This document shows, piece after piece, positions 56,084 through 64,000 of a DNA stretch of 64,000 bases (the first letter of the stretch is position 1; every line of letters begins with the position of its first letter). The notes beneath the pieces were generated by a model, which saw only the letters and a list, made by a program, of their open reading frames with translations, was not told the origin of the DNA and did no database searches. The position numbers were made by a program, and so were the translations under genes. This stretch comes from Desulfovibrio sp. X2 (lineage in GTDB: Bacteria; Desulfobacterota; Desulfovibrionia; Desulfovibrionales; Desulfovibrionaceae), in the NCBI RefSeq assembly GCF_000422205.1, contig NZ_ATHV01000011.1:43193-107192 (forward strand), written 5' to 3'.

Positions 56084-57601
56084 ATGAGCACCGTCTATCT
56101 CGTGGGCGCGGGGCCCGGCGACCCCGGGCTGCTCACTTTGCGCGGCAGGGAACTGATCGAACAGGCCGACGTGCTGATCTACGACTACCTGGCCAACAAG
56201 GAGTTCCTCTCCTTCGCCCGGCCGGACTGCGAAATCATCTACGTGGGCAAGAAGGGCGGGGACCACACCCTGCCCCAGGACGACATCAACACCCTGCTCG
56301 TGGACAAGGCCCTGGAAGAGGAGGGCCGCATGATCGTGCGCCTCAAGGGCGGCGATCCCTACGTCTTCGGCCGCGGCGCCGAGGAGGCCGAGGAGCTGGT
56401 CGAGGCGGGCATCGCCTTCGAGGTCGTGCCCGGCGTGACCTCGGCCGTTGCCGCCCCGGCCTATGCGGGCATCCCGGTGACGCACCGCCGCTTCGCCTCC
56501 TCCGTGTCCTTCATCACCGGCCACGAGGACCCCACCAAGGAAGGCTCGGCCATCAACTGGGGCGCGCTCGCCGCCTCGGGCTCCACGCTCGTCTTCTTCA
56601 TGGGCGTCAAGAACCTGCCGACCATCGCCGCCAAGCTCATGGAGCACGGCATGCGCCCGGACATGCCCTGCGCCCTGGTGCACTGGGGCACCACCTGCCG
56701 CCAGCGCTCCTTCGTCTCCACCCTGGACAGCGTGGCCGAGGAGGCCGTGGCGCTCGGCTTCAAGGCGCCGTCGCTGATCATCGTGGGCGAGGTCTGCTCG
56801 CTCAAGGAGACGCTCGACTGGCACGAGCTGAAGCCGCTGCTCGGCCTCGGCGTGGTCGTCACCCGCTCGCGAGAGCAGGCCTCGGAGCTGACATCGAAGC
56901 TCCGCGAGCTCGGCGCCTGCTGCCACGAATTTCCCACCATCGAGATCAGCCCTCTGCCGGACGACGCGCCGGTGCGCGAGGCAATCGCCAAGCTGCCCGG
57001 GTACGACTGGCTGGTCTTCACCTCGGTCAACGGGGTGGAGGGCTTCTGGGACGTGCTCGACGACATGGGGCTGGACGCCCGCGCCATCGGCCGCGCCAAG
57101 GTCGCGGCCATCGGCCCGGCCACCGCCACGGCGCTGTGCTCCCGCGGCGTGCGCCCGGACCTCGTGCCCGGCCAGTACGTGGCCGAGAGCGTGGTCGAGG
57201 CCATGCTGCGCGAGGGGATGAACGGCAAGAAGGTGCTCATCCCCCGCGCCATGGTCGCGCGCGAGGTCCTGCCCGACGAGCTCGCCAAGGCCGGGGCCGA
57301 GGTCACGGTCCTGCCGGTCTACGAGACGAAGCTCGCGGACGAGGACCCCTCCGACCTCCTCGCCGCGCTCGAGAAGGGCGAGATCCACTTCGTGACCTTC
57401 ACGAGCTCCTCCACGGTGCAGAACTTCTTCACCCGCATCACGCCCGAGGTCTTCGCCCCGTACCGCGAGCAGGTGAAGCTCGTGTGCATCGGCCCGGTCA
57501 CGGCCAAGACCCTCGAGAAGCTCGGCTTCACGCCCGACGTGGTGGCCGGGGAATACACCATCCCCGGCCTCGTGGAGGCCCTGGTGGCCTCGATCACCTA
57601 G
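56084..57601 (+). CDS. cobA-hemD: Uroporphyrinogen-III C-methyltransferase/synthase fusion
   Basis: The 505-residue protein joins two consecutive tetrapyrrole enzymes. Residues about 1-245 are CobA/SUMT (VGAGPGDPGLLT at 7-18, RLKGGDPYVFGRG near 86, PGVTSA near 115), which methylates uroporphyrinogen III to precorrin-2. About 255-505 is HemD (VVVTRSREQ near 260, FTSVNGV near 315), which closes hydroxymethylbilane to uroporphyrinogen III. This fusion is common in Desulfovibrio-type bacteria and feeds siroheme (sulfite reductase), cobalamin and siroheme-dependent heme synthesis. It is followed 17 bases later by purN. Confidence 0.96.
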   Translation: MSTVYLVGAGPGDPGLLTLRGRELIEQADVLIYDYLANKEFLSFARPDCEIIYVGKKGGDHTLPQDDINTLLVDKALEEEGRMIVRLKGGDPYVFGRGAEEAEELVEAGIAFEVVPGVTSAVAAPAYAGIPVTHRRFASSVSFITGHEDPTKEGSAINWGALAASGSTLVFFMGVKNLPTIAAKLMEHGMRPDMPCALVHWGTTCRQRSFVSTLDSVAEEAVALGFKAPSLIIVGEVCSLKETLDWHELKPLLGLGVVVTRSREQASELTSKLRELGACCHEFPTIEISPLPDDAPVREAIAKLPGYDWLVFTSVNGVEGFWDVLDDMGLDARAIGRAKVAAIGPATATALCSRGVRPDLVPGQYVAESVVEAMLREGMNGKKVLIPRAMVAREVLPDELAKAGAEVTVLPVYETKLADEDPSDLLAALEKGEIHFVTFTSSSTVQNFFTRITPEVFAPYREQVKLVCIGPVTAKTLEKLGFTPDVVAGEYTIPGLVEALVASIT

Positions 57602-57618
57602 GGACGGAGGACGACTCC

Positions 57619-58290
57619 ATGTCCCTCGCGCTCGCCGTCCTCGTCTCCGGTTCCGGCTCCAACCTGCAGTCGATCATCGACAAGGTGGAGGCCGGGGCCC
57701 TGGACGCGGACATCCGCGTGGTCCTGTCCAACAAGCCGGACGCCTACGGCCTGACCCGGGCCCGCACCCACGGCATCCCGGCCGTCTGCCTGGACCACAA
57801 GCGGTTCGACGGCCGCGAGGCCTTCGACGCGGAGATGGTCCGCGTCATCCGGGAGCACGGCGCGGACGCGGTGGCCATGGCAGGCTTCATGCGCATGGTC
57901 ACCCCGGTCTTTTTGGGCGCCTTCCCGGGCCGCGTGGTGAACATCCATCCCGCGCTCCTGCCGTCGTTCCCCGGCGTGCACGGCCAGGCCGACGCGGCCG
58001 CCTACGGCGTGCGCTTCTCCGGCTGCACCGTGCACTTCGTGGACGAGAAGATGGACCACGGGCCGGTGATCATCCAGGCCGTGGTCCCGGCCTATCCCGA
58101 GGACGACGGCGACACCCTCGGCGCCCGCATCCTGGCCATGGAGCACCGCATCTACCCCCAGGCCCTGCAGTGGCTGGCCGAAGGCCGCCTGCGCCACGCC
58201 GGCCGCAAGGTGGTCGTCGAGGGATGCGGCCCCTGCGTTGCCCTTACCGGCGCAGGTATGGTAAACCCTCCCCTGGAGCCAGGATTCTAG
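57619..58290 (+). CDS. purN: Phosphoribosylglycinamide formyltransferase PurN
   Basis: The 223-residue enzyme uses 10-formyl-THF to formylate GAR in purine synthesis. The N-terminal SGSGSNLQSII, the catalytic NIHPALLPSFPG (Asn/His near 109-111) and HFVDEKMDHGPVI (Asp near 147) are clear. The C-terminal tail of about 20 residues is not part of the usual core. GGACGGAGG precedes the ATG. Confidence 0.96.
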   Translation: MSLALAVLVSGSGSNLQSIIDKVEAGALDADIRVVLSNKPDAYGLTRARTHGIPAVCLDHKRFDGREAFDAEMVRVIREHGADAVAMAGFMRMVTPVFLGAFPGRVVNIHPALLPSFPGVHGQADAAAYGVRFSGCTVHFVDEKMDHGPVIIQAVVPAYPEDDGDTLGARILAMEHRIYPQALQWLAEGRLRHAGRKVVVEGCGPCVALTGAGMVNPPLEPGF

Positions 58291-58352
58291 CGCGACCCGC
58301 GGGCTTCGCGGTGGAGCACCGCGCACGGGAACCCCGCTCCAGGGAGGTTTCC

Positions 58353-58934
58353 ATGGCCGAGCCGACCAGTTCCCAGCCCTTGGGCCCCGAACCGTTCCGC
58401 TTCGTCCTCACGGACGAGGAAAAATCCTATCTCAAGGCCCTGGTCCGCCAGAGCATCAAGGACGGGTTCGCCGGAGGCGGCAGGCCCGGCAAGCCGCCCA
58501 CCGAAAAGCTCACCTCGGAGCTCGGGGCCTTCGTGACGCTCAAGGAGAACGGCGGGCTGCGCGGCTGCATCGGCCACATCATCGGCGACAAGCCGGTCTA
58601 CGAGACCGTCTACGAGATGGCGCAGCAGGCCGCGTTCCGCGATCCCCGCTTCCCCCCCGTGCAGCCCGGCGAGTTCGATTCCCTGGAGATCGAGGTCTCC
58701 ATCCTCTCGCCCATCACGCCCTGCCCGGACCTGAGGCAAATCGCCCCGGGCCGCCACGGACTGCTCGTGCTCAGGCCCCCGCGCTCCGGGCTCCTCCTGC
58801 CGCAGGTGGCCTCGGAATACGGCTGGGACTGCGAGACCTTCCTCGCCCAGACCTGCCTCAAGGCGGGCCTGCCCCCGGACGCCTGGAAGGAGCCCGGCAC
58901 GGACGTCTACTGGTTCGAGGCCGAGGTCTTCTAG
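58353..58934 (+). CDS. AMMECR1-domain protein (AmmeMemoRadiSam protein A family)
   Basis: The 193-residue protein has the AMMECR1 hallmark LRGCIGH near 68 and AFRDPRFPPVQPGEFDSLEIEVSIL near 88-112. The family's biochemical role is unknown; in many prokaryotes it travels with a Memo-like protein and a radical SAM protein, neither of which is next to it here. AGGGAGG precedes the ATG. Confidence 0.92.
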   Translation: MAEPTSSQPLGPEPFRFVLTDEEKSYLKALVRQSIKDGFAGGGRPGKPPTEKLTSELGAFVTLKENGGLRGCIGHIIGDKPVYETVYEMAQQAAFRDPRFPPVQPGEFDSLEIEVSILSPITPCPDLRQIAPGRHGLLVLRPPRSGLLLPQVASEYGWDCETFLAQTCLKAGLPPDAWKEPGTDVYWFEAEVF

Positions 58935-59126
58935 ACCGGCGGGCTTCCGCCGCACCCCGTGCCCTTTCCGGCCGTCGCACGGCGGTCGGAGTCAACTTCT
59001 TGCCTATTCTCCCCCGGGCGTTTACAGATCGATCGACAGCAACGCCCTTTCGGCGCAGGAAACGACCGCTGCGCCCAAGGCGCCTGCCGCGCCCGCAGCG
59101 CGAAAGGCGAAACCCCTTCCGCGCGC

Positions 59127-60782
59127 ATGGAACGAAGCAGACTCAGACCGTTCTCCACGATCAAGAGCCGAATCCGGGCCTATTCGATCCTCCTCGTCGT
59201 CCTGCCGCTGCTCATCTCCTCCCTGGTCTTCCTCTTCTACCTGCGCAGCTTCCTGATCACGGAAAAGCAGCACGAGATGGCGGCCAACCTCGCGGTCCAG
59301 GCCGAGTACTTCGACAAATGGATGCGCGAGCGGCAGGCGGACGTGGTCTTCCTGGCCGGGCTGCCCGAGGTGCGGGACGGGGACCTTCGCGCCATCCAGG
59401 AGACCTTCAGCGATTATGTGGCGGCCCAGAAAGAGGGCTTCGGCGTGGTCTACGCCGGACCCAACGGCCGGACCGTGGTGGACACCAGCGCGCCTTCCGG
59501 CGTGGACCTCTCGGACAGGGCCTATTTCGCCGCCGCCCGCAGGGGCCTTCCCTACATCAGCGAGGTGCTCGTGGGACGCACCTCGGGCAAGGCCGTCATG
59601 ATCTTCTCGGCCCCGGTGGTGGGCTCCCACGGGAATTTCCGCGGTGTGGTCTTCACCCCCGTGCGCATGGATGCGCTGAGCGGGATGCTCGAGCGCGTGC
59701 GCCTGGGCAGCCAGGGCCGCACCTTCCTGATCACCGAGGACGGCAGGCTTCTGAGCAGACTCGAACGAAGGGGACTCGAGAAATCCGAGTCCGGCCAGCT
59801 CCTGACGAGCCTGCGTACGCCTGCGCTGATCGCTGCGGCCCAGGGCGTGCAGCCCTCGGAGCCTTACGCGGACGCCATGGGCAAGCGTCTCGTCGGCGCC
59901 TGGGCCCGCCTTTCGCTCAAGCCCTGGCTGCTGGTGGCCGAGATCCCGGAAGGCGAGGTCGTGGGCGGCGCGCTCTCCGCCCTCGCCCTGACCCTGGGCG
60001 GCGCGTTCCTGACCATCCTCCTGATCACGCCGCTGCTCATCCGGCTGGCCAACTCCATTTCGCAGCCCGTGAGCCGCCTGGCGGAATTCTCCGAATCCAT
60101 GCAGCGGGGCGACTACGACGCGACCTGCCAGCTGGACGCGACCAGCAACGCGCCCGTGGAGGTGCAGCGGCTCTACGGCTCCTTCTGCTCCCTGGGCGAC
60201 ACCGTGCGCTCGACCATCCGCACCCTCGAGGAGACCACGATCACGGACCAGCTGACAGGGGTGCACAACCGACGTTTCCTGATGCGCGAGGGCGAGCGCC
60301 TGATGGCCCTGGCCGTGCGCGGCGCACAGCCCCTGTGCGGCCTGATGCTCGACATCGACCACTTCAAGCGGATCAACGACCGGTACGGCCACCAGCCGGG
60401 CGACGCGGTGCTCGCGGCCGTGGCCCAGGCCGTCGCGTCCACGGTGCGCGCCTCGGACGTGCTGGCGCGCATCGGCGGGGAGGAGTTCTTCGTGCTGACG
60501 CCGGGAGCGGACGAGGCGCAGGCCGCCGGGCTCGCCGAGCGCATCCGCCAAGCCGTCGCGGCCCGGGTCGTGCGCGTGCGGGACGCCCAGATCCGCTGCA
60601 CCGTGAGCATCGGGGTGGCCGAACTCGGCGGGGACATACCCTCCGGCCCCTCGACCATGGACGACCTCCTGGCCCGCGCCGACAAGGCGCTCTACGCGGC
60701 CAAGAGCGGCGGACGGAACCGCGTGGTGCCGCACTCCCTGCTCGCCGCGCGGGAGGCCGCGCCCGGGCGGCAGACTACGTAG
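59127..60782 (+). CDS. Diguanylate cyclase with periplasmic dCache sensor
   Basis: The 551-residue protein has TM1 at about 17-39, a dCache-type sensor (about 45-280, with SDRAYFAAARRG typical), TM2 at about 283-305, HAMP and a GGDEF domain (about 375-540). The active motif is GGEEF with RASD five residues before it, a complete inhibitory I-site, so it should make c-di-GMP with product inhibition. The start at ATG 59127 is preceded by an open frame back to 58959. A PilZ protein is encoded about 1.5 kb downstream. Confidence 0.92.
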   Translation: MERSRLRPFSTIKSRIRAYSILLVVLPLLISSLVFLFYLRSFLITEKQHEMAANLAVQAEYFDKWMRERQADVVFLAGLPEVRDGDLRAIQETFSDYVAAQKEGFGVVYAGPNGRTVVDTSAPSGVDLSDRAYFAAARRGLPYISEVLVGRTSGKAVMIFSAPVVGSHGNFRGVVFTPVRMDALSGMLERVRLGSQGRTFLITEDGRLLSRLERRGLEKSESGQLLTSLRTPALIAAAQGVQPSEPYADAMGKRLVGAWARLSLKPWLLVAEIPEGEVVGGALSALALTLGGAFLTILLITPLLIRLANSISQPVSRLAEFSESMQRGDYDATCQLDATSNAPVEVQRLYGSFCSLGDTVRSTIRTLEETTITDQLTGVHNRRFLMREGERLMALAVRGAQPLCGLMLDIDHFKRINDRYGHQPGDAVLAAVAQAVASTVRASDVLARIGGEEFFVLTPGADEAQAAGLAERIRQAVAARVVRVRDAQIRCTVSIGVAELGGDIPSGPSTMDDLLARADKALYAAKSGGRNRVVPHSLLAAREAAPGRQTT

Positions 60783-61707
60783 CAGGCGCGACCGGCGCGC
60801 GGCGCAGGGCCGCCACGATCTCGCCGAGCACGCCGTCGGCCTGCGCGTTGCCCACCTGGCAGGTGCCCACCTGCCTGTGCCCGCCGCCGCCGAAGCGCAG
60901 CATCAGCCCGCCCACGTCCGTTCCGCAGGTGCGCCTGAGAATGGAATGGCCCACGCTGATGACCGTGTTCCGCCGCTGCCTGCCCCACATCACCTGCACG
61001 GACACGTCGCACTGCGGGAAGAGGGCGTAGGCCGCGAAGCGGTTGCCCGGATGGATGGGCTCCTGGGGCCTCAGGTCGATGAGCAGGACGTTGTCCAGAA
61101 CCTCGGACCGCTGCCGGATCATCTCCTCGAACTCCCCCTCCATGGCCCGGTAGCGCTCCACGCGCTCGCGCACGTCCGGCAGGGCCAGGATCTCCTCGAT
61201 GGACAGGGTGCGGCAGTGCTCGATGAGCGCCTGCATGAGCTGGTAGTTGGAGATGGCGAATTCCTTGTGGTAGCCGAGCCCGGTGCGCGGATCCATGATG
61301 AAGCCGAGCATGATCCAGCCTTCCGGGCGCATGATCTCCTCGGCGGAAAGCTCGCCCGCATCCACCTTGTCCACGTTGCGCAGCATCCCGTCGAAACGGT
61401 CGCCGAAGCGCGCCGCGCCGCCGAAGTACTCCCAGACCACCCGGGCGCAGCTCTTGGCCTCCCTGCTCGCGCCGCGAAAGGACAGCCCCTCGGGCAGACG
61501 CTCGGCCTCGCTCGAATGGTGGTCGAACCAGTAGCCGCAGCCGGGGATGTAGGGCAGGTTGGCCACCACGTCGTTCGGATCGCCCGCCACCAGGCCGTCC
61601 TGCACGTCCTTGGGATGGACGTAGAGCCAATTATCCGTCAGCCCGATCTCCCTGAGGAGCACGCCGCAGGCAAGCCCGTCGAAGTCCGCCCTGGTGACCA
61701 GACGCAT
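60775..61707 (-). CDS. DHH-family phosphoesterase
   Basis: The 310-residue protein has the DHH-superfamily motifs RADFDG (near 6-11), DHHSSE (near 61) and the C-terminal DHHA1 motif RFGGGGHRQVG near 272. Relatives degrade small oligonucleotides, cyclic dinucleotides or polyphosphate, so hydrolysis of pGpG or similar is possible but unproven. It overlaps the diguanylate cyclase gene tail to tail by 8 bases. Confidence 0.85.
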   Translation of the reverse strand: MRLVTRADFDGLACGVLLREIGLTDNWLYVHPKDVQDGLVAGDPNDVVANLPYIPGCGYWFDHHSSEAERLPEGLSFRGASREAKSCARVVWEYFGGAARFGDRFDGMLRNVDKVDAGELSAEEIMRPEGWIMLGFIMDPRTGLGYHKEFAISNYQLMQALIEHCRTLSIEEILALPDVRERVERYRAMEGEFEEMIRQRSEVLDNVLLIDLRPQEPIHPGNRFAAYALFPQCDVSVQVMWGRQRRNTVISVGHSILRRTCGTDVGGLMLRFGGGGHRQVGTCQVGNAQADGVLGEIVAALRRAPVAPAT

Positions 61708-61951
61708 GGCGCGCCCCCCTTCTCGTGCGGGACGCGGCGGAAACACCATGTCCACCGCCCGCGGCCCTTGCCGCCTGTCTATCCCAGCCGCACGGCCGCG
61801 GCAACCCGGGCCGGAAAATTGCCGCCAGCGCGGGCAGGGGAACGGAAAAGAGACGCGACCCGTTCAAAAAGACGACGCCGAAGCGGCAGCATCGCCGCCC
61901 CGGTGAGGAGGGCGCGCGAAAATGGTCAGCAAAAACGGCCCCCGGAATGGC

Positions 61952-61966
61952 TGGCACGCTCCTTGC
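61952..61966 (+). promoter_or_regulatory. Sigma-54-type promoter
   Basis: TGGCACGCTCCTTGC is a full match to TGGCACG-N4-TTGC. It shares the spacer CTCC with the promoter at 54405. It lies 31 bases before the small gene at 61998. Confidence 0.8.
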
Positions 61967-61997
61967 CTCTCAGGGCCGAAACATGCCCGAGGTGTCC

Positions 61998-62177
61998 ATG
62001 ACCAGCTCCCTGTCCTCCCTGTCCCTCCTGTCCTGCGAAGAGCGGGAATTCCTGGCCCGCCACCTGGCGCGCCTGCTCAAGGACTCCGCCGCTCCCGCCG
62101 GGGACGCCCTCCCCGCGGCCATGCCGCCCCTGTTCGCGGATTATCTGCGGCTCTATCGGGCCGTGCTCGTCAACTGA
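61998..62177 (+). CDS. Very small protein, unknown function
   Basis: This 59-residue protein is rich in Leu, Ser, Ala and Arg, with an amphipathic helix around EEREFLARHLARLLKD (14-29) and a single Cys. I do not recognise a family. ATG 61998 has GAGGTG upstream; ATG 61983 is in frame. A consensus sigma-54-type promoter directly before it argues that it is real. Confidence 0.6.
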   Translation: MTSSLSSLSLLSCEEREFLARHLARLLKDSAAPAGDALPAAMPPLFADYLRLYRAVLVN

Positions 62178-62334
62178 TCCTCGATCCCTGGACGTCCCTG
62201 CGGCCGGAGTTGGGGGTTTTCCCGGCTTTTCCGAAAGTATCCTGAAATCGGTTCCCGCGCGCGAATTTTCCGTGTATGAAAAAATAAACGTCCGCACGGT
62301 ATCTCCTGCGGGCAGGCCGGTTTCGGGGAAACGA

Positions 62335-62664
62335 ATGATGGAAAAGGACGAGCGTCGCAGCGCCGAGCGCTTCCCCCTCGACGCGAATTTCTGCATCCTC
62401 AGGCTCGACGGCGGCAGGACCCTGCTCTGCGAGGTAGGGAACGCCAGCGCCACGGGACTCATGCTGACCATCCTCCACGAGGGCCGGGCCGGAGAGGTCG
62501 CCCTCGGCGACACCCTGCAGCTCGTGGAATATCCCCGGAACATGGCGCCCATGATCGCCACCTCCTTCGGCGTGGTCGTCTGGATCAACCGCCAGACCCT
62601 GGGCCTGCGCTTCATCGAGGCCGAGGAGCCCCGGGACGTCCCGGAGGGCGCGCCGCTTCCCTGA
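62335..62664 (+). CDS. PilZ-domain protein
   Basis: The 109-residue single-domain protein has the c-di-GMP-binding PilZ motifs RRSAERF (R-x3-R, about 7-13) and NASATGL (variant of D/N-x-S-x2-G, about 42-48). It is probably an effector of the c-di-GMP made by cyclases such as the one at 59127. Two adjacent ATGs (62335 and 62338) and a further one at 62272 are possible starts. Confidence 0.85.
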   Translation: MMEKDERRSAERFPLDANFCILRLDGGRTLLCEVGNASATGLMLTILHEGRAGEVALGDTLQLVEYPRNMAPMIATSFGVVVWINRQTLGLRFIEAEEPRDVPEGAPLP

Positions 62665-62810
62665 CTCCCCGATGCCTCCTGCCCGCGTCCGCGGCACCGA
62701 GCGCTCGGCTCCATCCGGCGGCCGGGGGAAGACAGGAAGCAAAAAAAAACGTACTACCCCGGTGGGGGCCCGTCCCGGCCCCGTAGCGGACCGCGACTTC
62801 GGAGGAGACT

Positions 62811-63872
62811 ATGGCTGGGCTCTACGTCGGCGCCACCGCCGGATATTCCGGCAAGAACATGATCGCCCTGGGCATCGGGCTCTGGCTGCAGAAGCAGAAC
62901 CTCAAGGTCGGGTACCTCAAGCCCGTCGGCGCCATGCCCGTGGAGAAGAACGGCAAGCTCGGCGACGAAGACGCCTTCTTCATGCAGCAGGTCCTCGGCC
63001 TGGACCAGGACCCCTCCCTCGTCACCCCCGTCCTGGTCACCCAGGACTTCAAGGTCAAGGCCTTCAGCGGCCAGTGCCACGACCTCATGGCCGACGTCCG
63101 CGACTCCTACGAGAAGCTCTCCGCAGGCAAGGACCTCACCCTGGTCGCCGGTTCCGGCAGCATGTACTCCGGCCGCTACTGCAACGTGGACGGCGTGTCC
63201 GTGGTCAAGAACCTGGGCATCAAGGCCATCGTCATCGACCGCTTCGAAAAAGAGCTCAAATACGACTACCTGGCCGTGATGCGCGAACAGCTCGGCGACC
63301 AGCTCCTGGGCGTGGTGCTCAACGACGTGCCCGCCACCTACATGGACGAGCTGCGCTCCATGCTCATCCCCTTCCTGGAAGGGGCCGGAGTCAAGGTCCT
63401 GGGCGTCATCCCCAGGGACCCCCTGCTCGGCGCCATCAAGGTCACCGACCTCGCCGAACGCCTCGGCGGCAAGATCATCTCCGCCCACGGCAAGGCGGAT
63501 CGCGTGGTCGAGAACTTCCTCATCGGCACCATGCAGGTCGAAAACTTCCTCACCCACTTCAAGAAGCACCGCAACTCCGCCGTCATCGTCGGCGGCGACC
63601 GCTCCGACGTGCAGCTCGTGGCCCTGGAAGGCGACTGCCCCTGCCTCATCCTCACGGGCAACCTCTATCCCAACGAGATCATCCTCACCCGCTCCGAAGT
63701 CCTCGAGATCCCCATCATCATCGTGCGCGAAGACACCTTCTCCGTGGCCAAGAAGATGGAAACCCTCCTCTCCCGCCACAAGTTCCGCGACGCCGTGAAG
63801 ATCAAGCAGGGCGCCGAAATCGTCGCCGCAAACGTGGACCTGGCCTACATCAGGCAGCAGCTCGGAGTTTAG
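62811..63872 (+). CDS. P-loop/DRTGG protein related to phosphotransacetylase N-terminal region
   Basis: The 353-residue protein has a BioD-like P-loop fold at its N terminus (GATAGYSGKNMIALG, about 7-21, a variant of the usual GxxxxGK[T/S]). A DRTGG-type domain follows from about 215. This resembles the regulatory N-terminal part of long Pta proteins without the catalytic acetyltransferase domain. Free-standing versions in sulfate reducers are often called phosphotransacetylase-family proteins and lie near acetyl-CoA synthetase genes; what follows here is lost at the contig end. GGAGGAG precedes the ATG. Confidence 0.85.
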   Translation: MAGLYVGATAGYSGKNMIALGIGLWLQKQNLKVGYLKPVGAMPVEKNGKLGDEDAFFMQQVLGLDQDPSLVTPVLVTQDFKVKAFSGQCHDLMADVRDSYEKLSAGKDLTLVAGSGSMYSGRYCNVDGVSVVKNLGIKAIVIDRFEKELKYDYLAVMREQLGDQLLGVVLNDVPATYMDELRSMLIPFLEGAGVKVLGVIPRDPLLGAIKVTDLAERLGGKIISAHGKADRVVENFLIGTMQVENFLTHFKKHRNSAVIVGGDRSDVQLVALEGDCPCLILTGNLYPNEIILTRSEVLEIPIIIVREDTFSVAKKMETLLSRHKFRDAVKIKQGAEIVAANVDLAYIRQQLGV

Positions 63873-63888
63873 GGAAGACCGGAGGAAG

Positions 63889-63926
63889 ACGCCTCCGGCG
63901 GGCAGGGAGGGGGCTGCGCGCCCCCT
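63889..63926 (+). repeat. 3'-flank multi-hairpin repeat, copy D (truncated)
   Basis: The first 38 bases of the repeat, beginning ACGCCTCCGGCGG, lie 16 bases after a stop codon in the gene's orientation. It is cut off by adapter sequence in the middle of its GC stem. Confidence 0.75.
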
Positions 63927-64000
63927 AGATCGGAAGAGCGGGTCAGCAGGAATGCCGAGACCGGGAGCTAATCTCGTATGCCGTCTTCTGCTTGCAAAAA
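63927..64000. other. Illumina adapter sequence at the contig end (artefact)
   Basis: From 63927 the sequence is AGATCGGAAGAGC followed by the rest of an Illumina paired-end adapter with one mismatch. A 7-8 base index-like insert then occurs near 63964-63971, followed by the flow-cell primer part (ATGCCGTCTTCTGCTTG) and five A. This is not genomic DNA. Confidence 0.97.

Noticed and set aside
63996..64000. Terminal A run as a poly(A) or mobile-element tail
   Set aside because: It follows a complete adapter sequence and is a read-through artefact.

Overview
The window is high-GC DNA (roughly two thirds G+C by eye) and reads as a Desulfovibrionales-type sulfate reducer. The indicators are an F1Fo operon with split b'/b subunits and no a/c genes, a CobA-HemD fusion, a DsrE-family protein, several PAS-containing chemoreceptors, and tandem PhnF/C-P lyase modules. 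This assignment is an inference from gene content; no rRNA marker is present. The last ~70 bases are Illumina adapter, so the contig really ends near 63926.

Region 1 (1-3168) holds the tail of an unidentified gene with a strong terminator, a chemoreceptor, and an unrecognised membrane-anchored protein. Region 2 (3409-21180) is a phosphonate-scavenging island built from three back-to-back modules. (a) The C-P lyase operon phnGHIJKLM-DUF1045-phnN on the minus strand is divergent from phnF. (b) The transporter phnCDE is divergent from a hexapeptide acetyltransferase, a calcineurin-like phosphoesterase and a second phnF. (c) A second transporter, phnDCE, is divergent from a second phnM. No phnP is present. 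The 2H-type DUF1045 protein and the metallophosphoesterase are candidates for the missing cyclic-phosphate hydrolysis step.

Region 3 (21181-21799) is a gene-free stretch packed with long inverted repeats and two copies of a repeated 3'-flank element. Region 4 (21800-29695) has ogt, a YhcC-like radical SAM gene, and then the rod-shape cluster mreB-mreC-mreD-PBP2-rodA-bactofilin. Region 5 (29974-35803) is the ATP synthase operon b', b, delta, alpha, gamma, beta, epsilon.

Region 6 (36136-49638) has two large chemoreceptors flanking an orphan ZnuA-like protein, a phosphatase-YkgJ fusion, two TPR proteins, pstS-pstC-pstA and a DsrE-family protein. Candidate PhoB boxes precede pstS and the chemoreceptor at 47212, which would link phosphate starvation to chemotaxis. 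Region 7 (49766-63872) contains a PP-loop enzyme, a DEAD-box helicase with a very long tail, a methyltransferase, two small unknown genes behind sigma-54-type promoters, a DUF3108 protein, cobA-hemD, purN, AMMECR1, a diguanylate cyclase, a DHH phosphoesterase, a PilZ protein and a Pta-N-like P-loop protein.

Recurrent small-scale structure includes 12-bp tandem repeats in disordered parts of several genes, a multi-hairpin element directly after stop codons, and several strong palindromic terminators.
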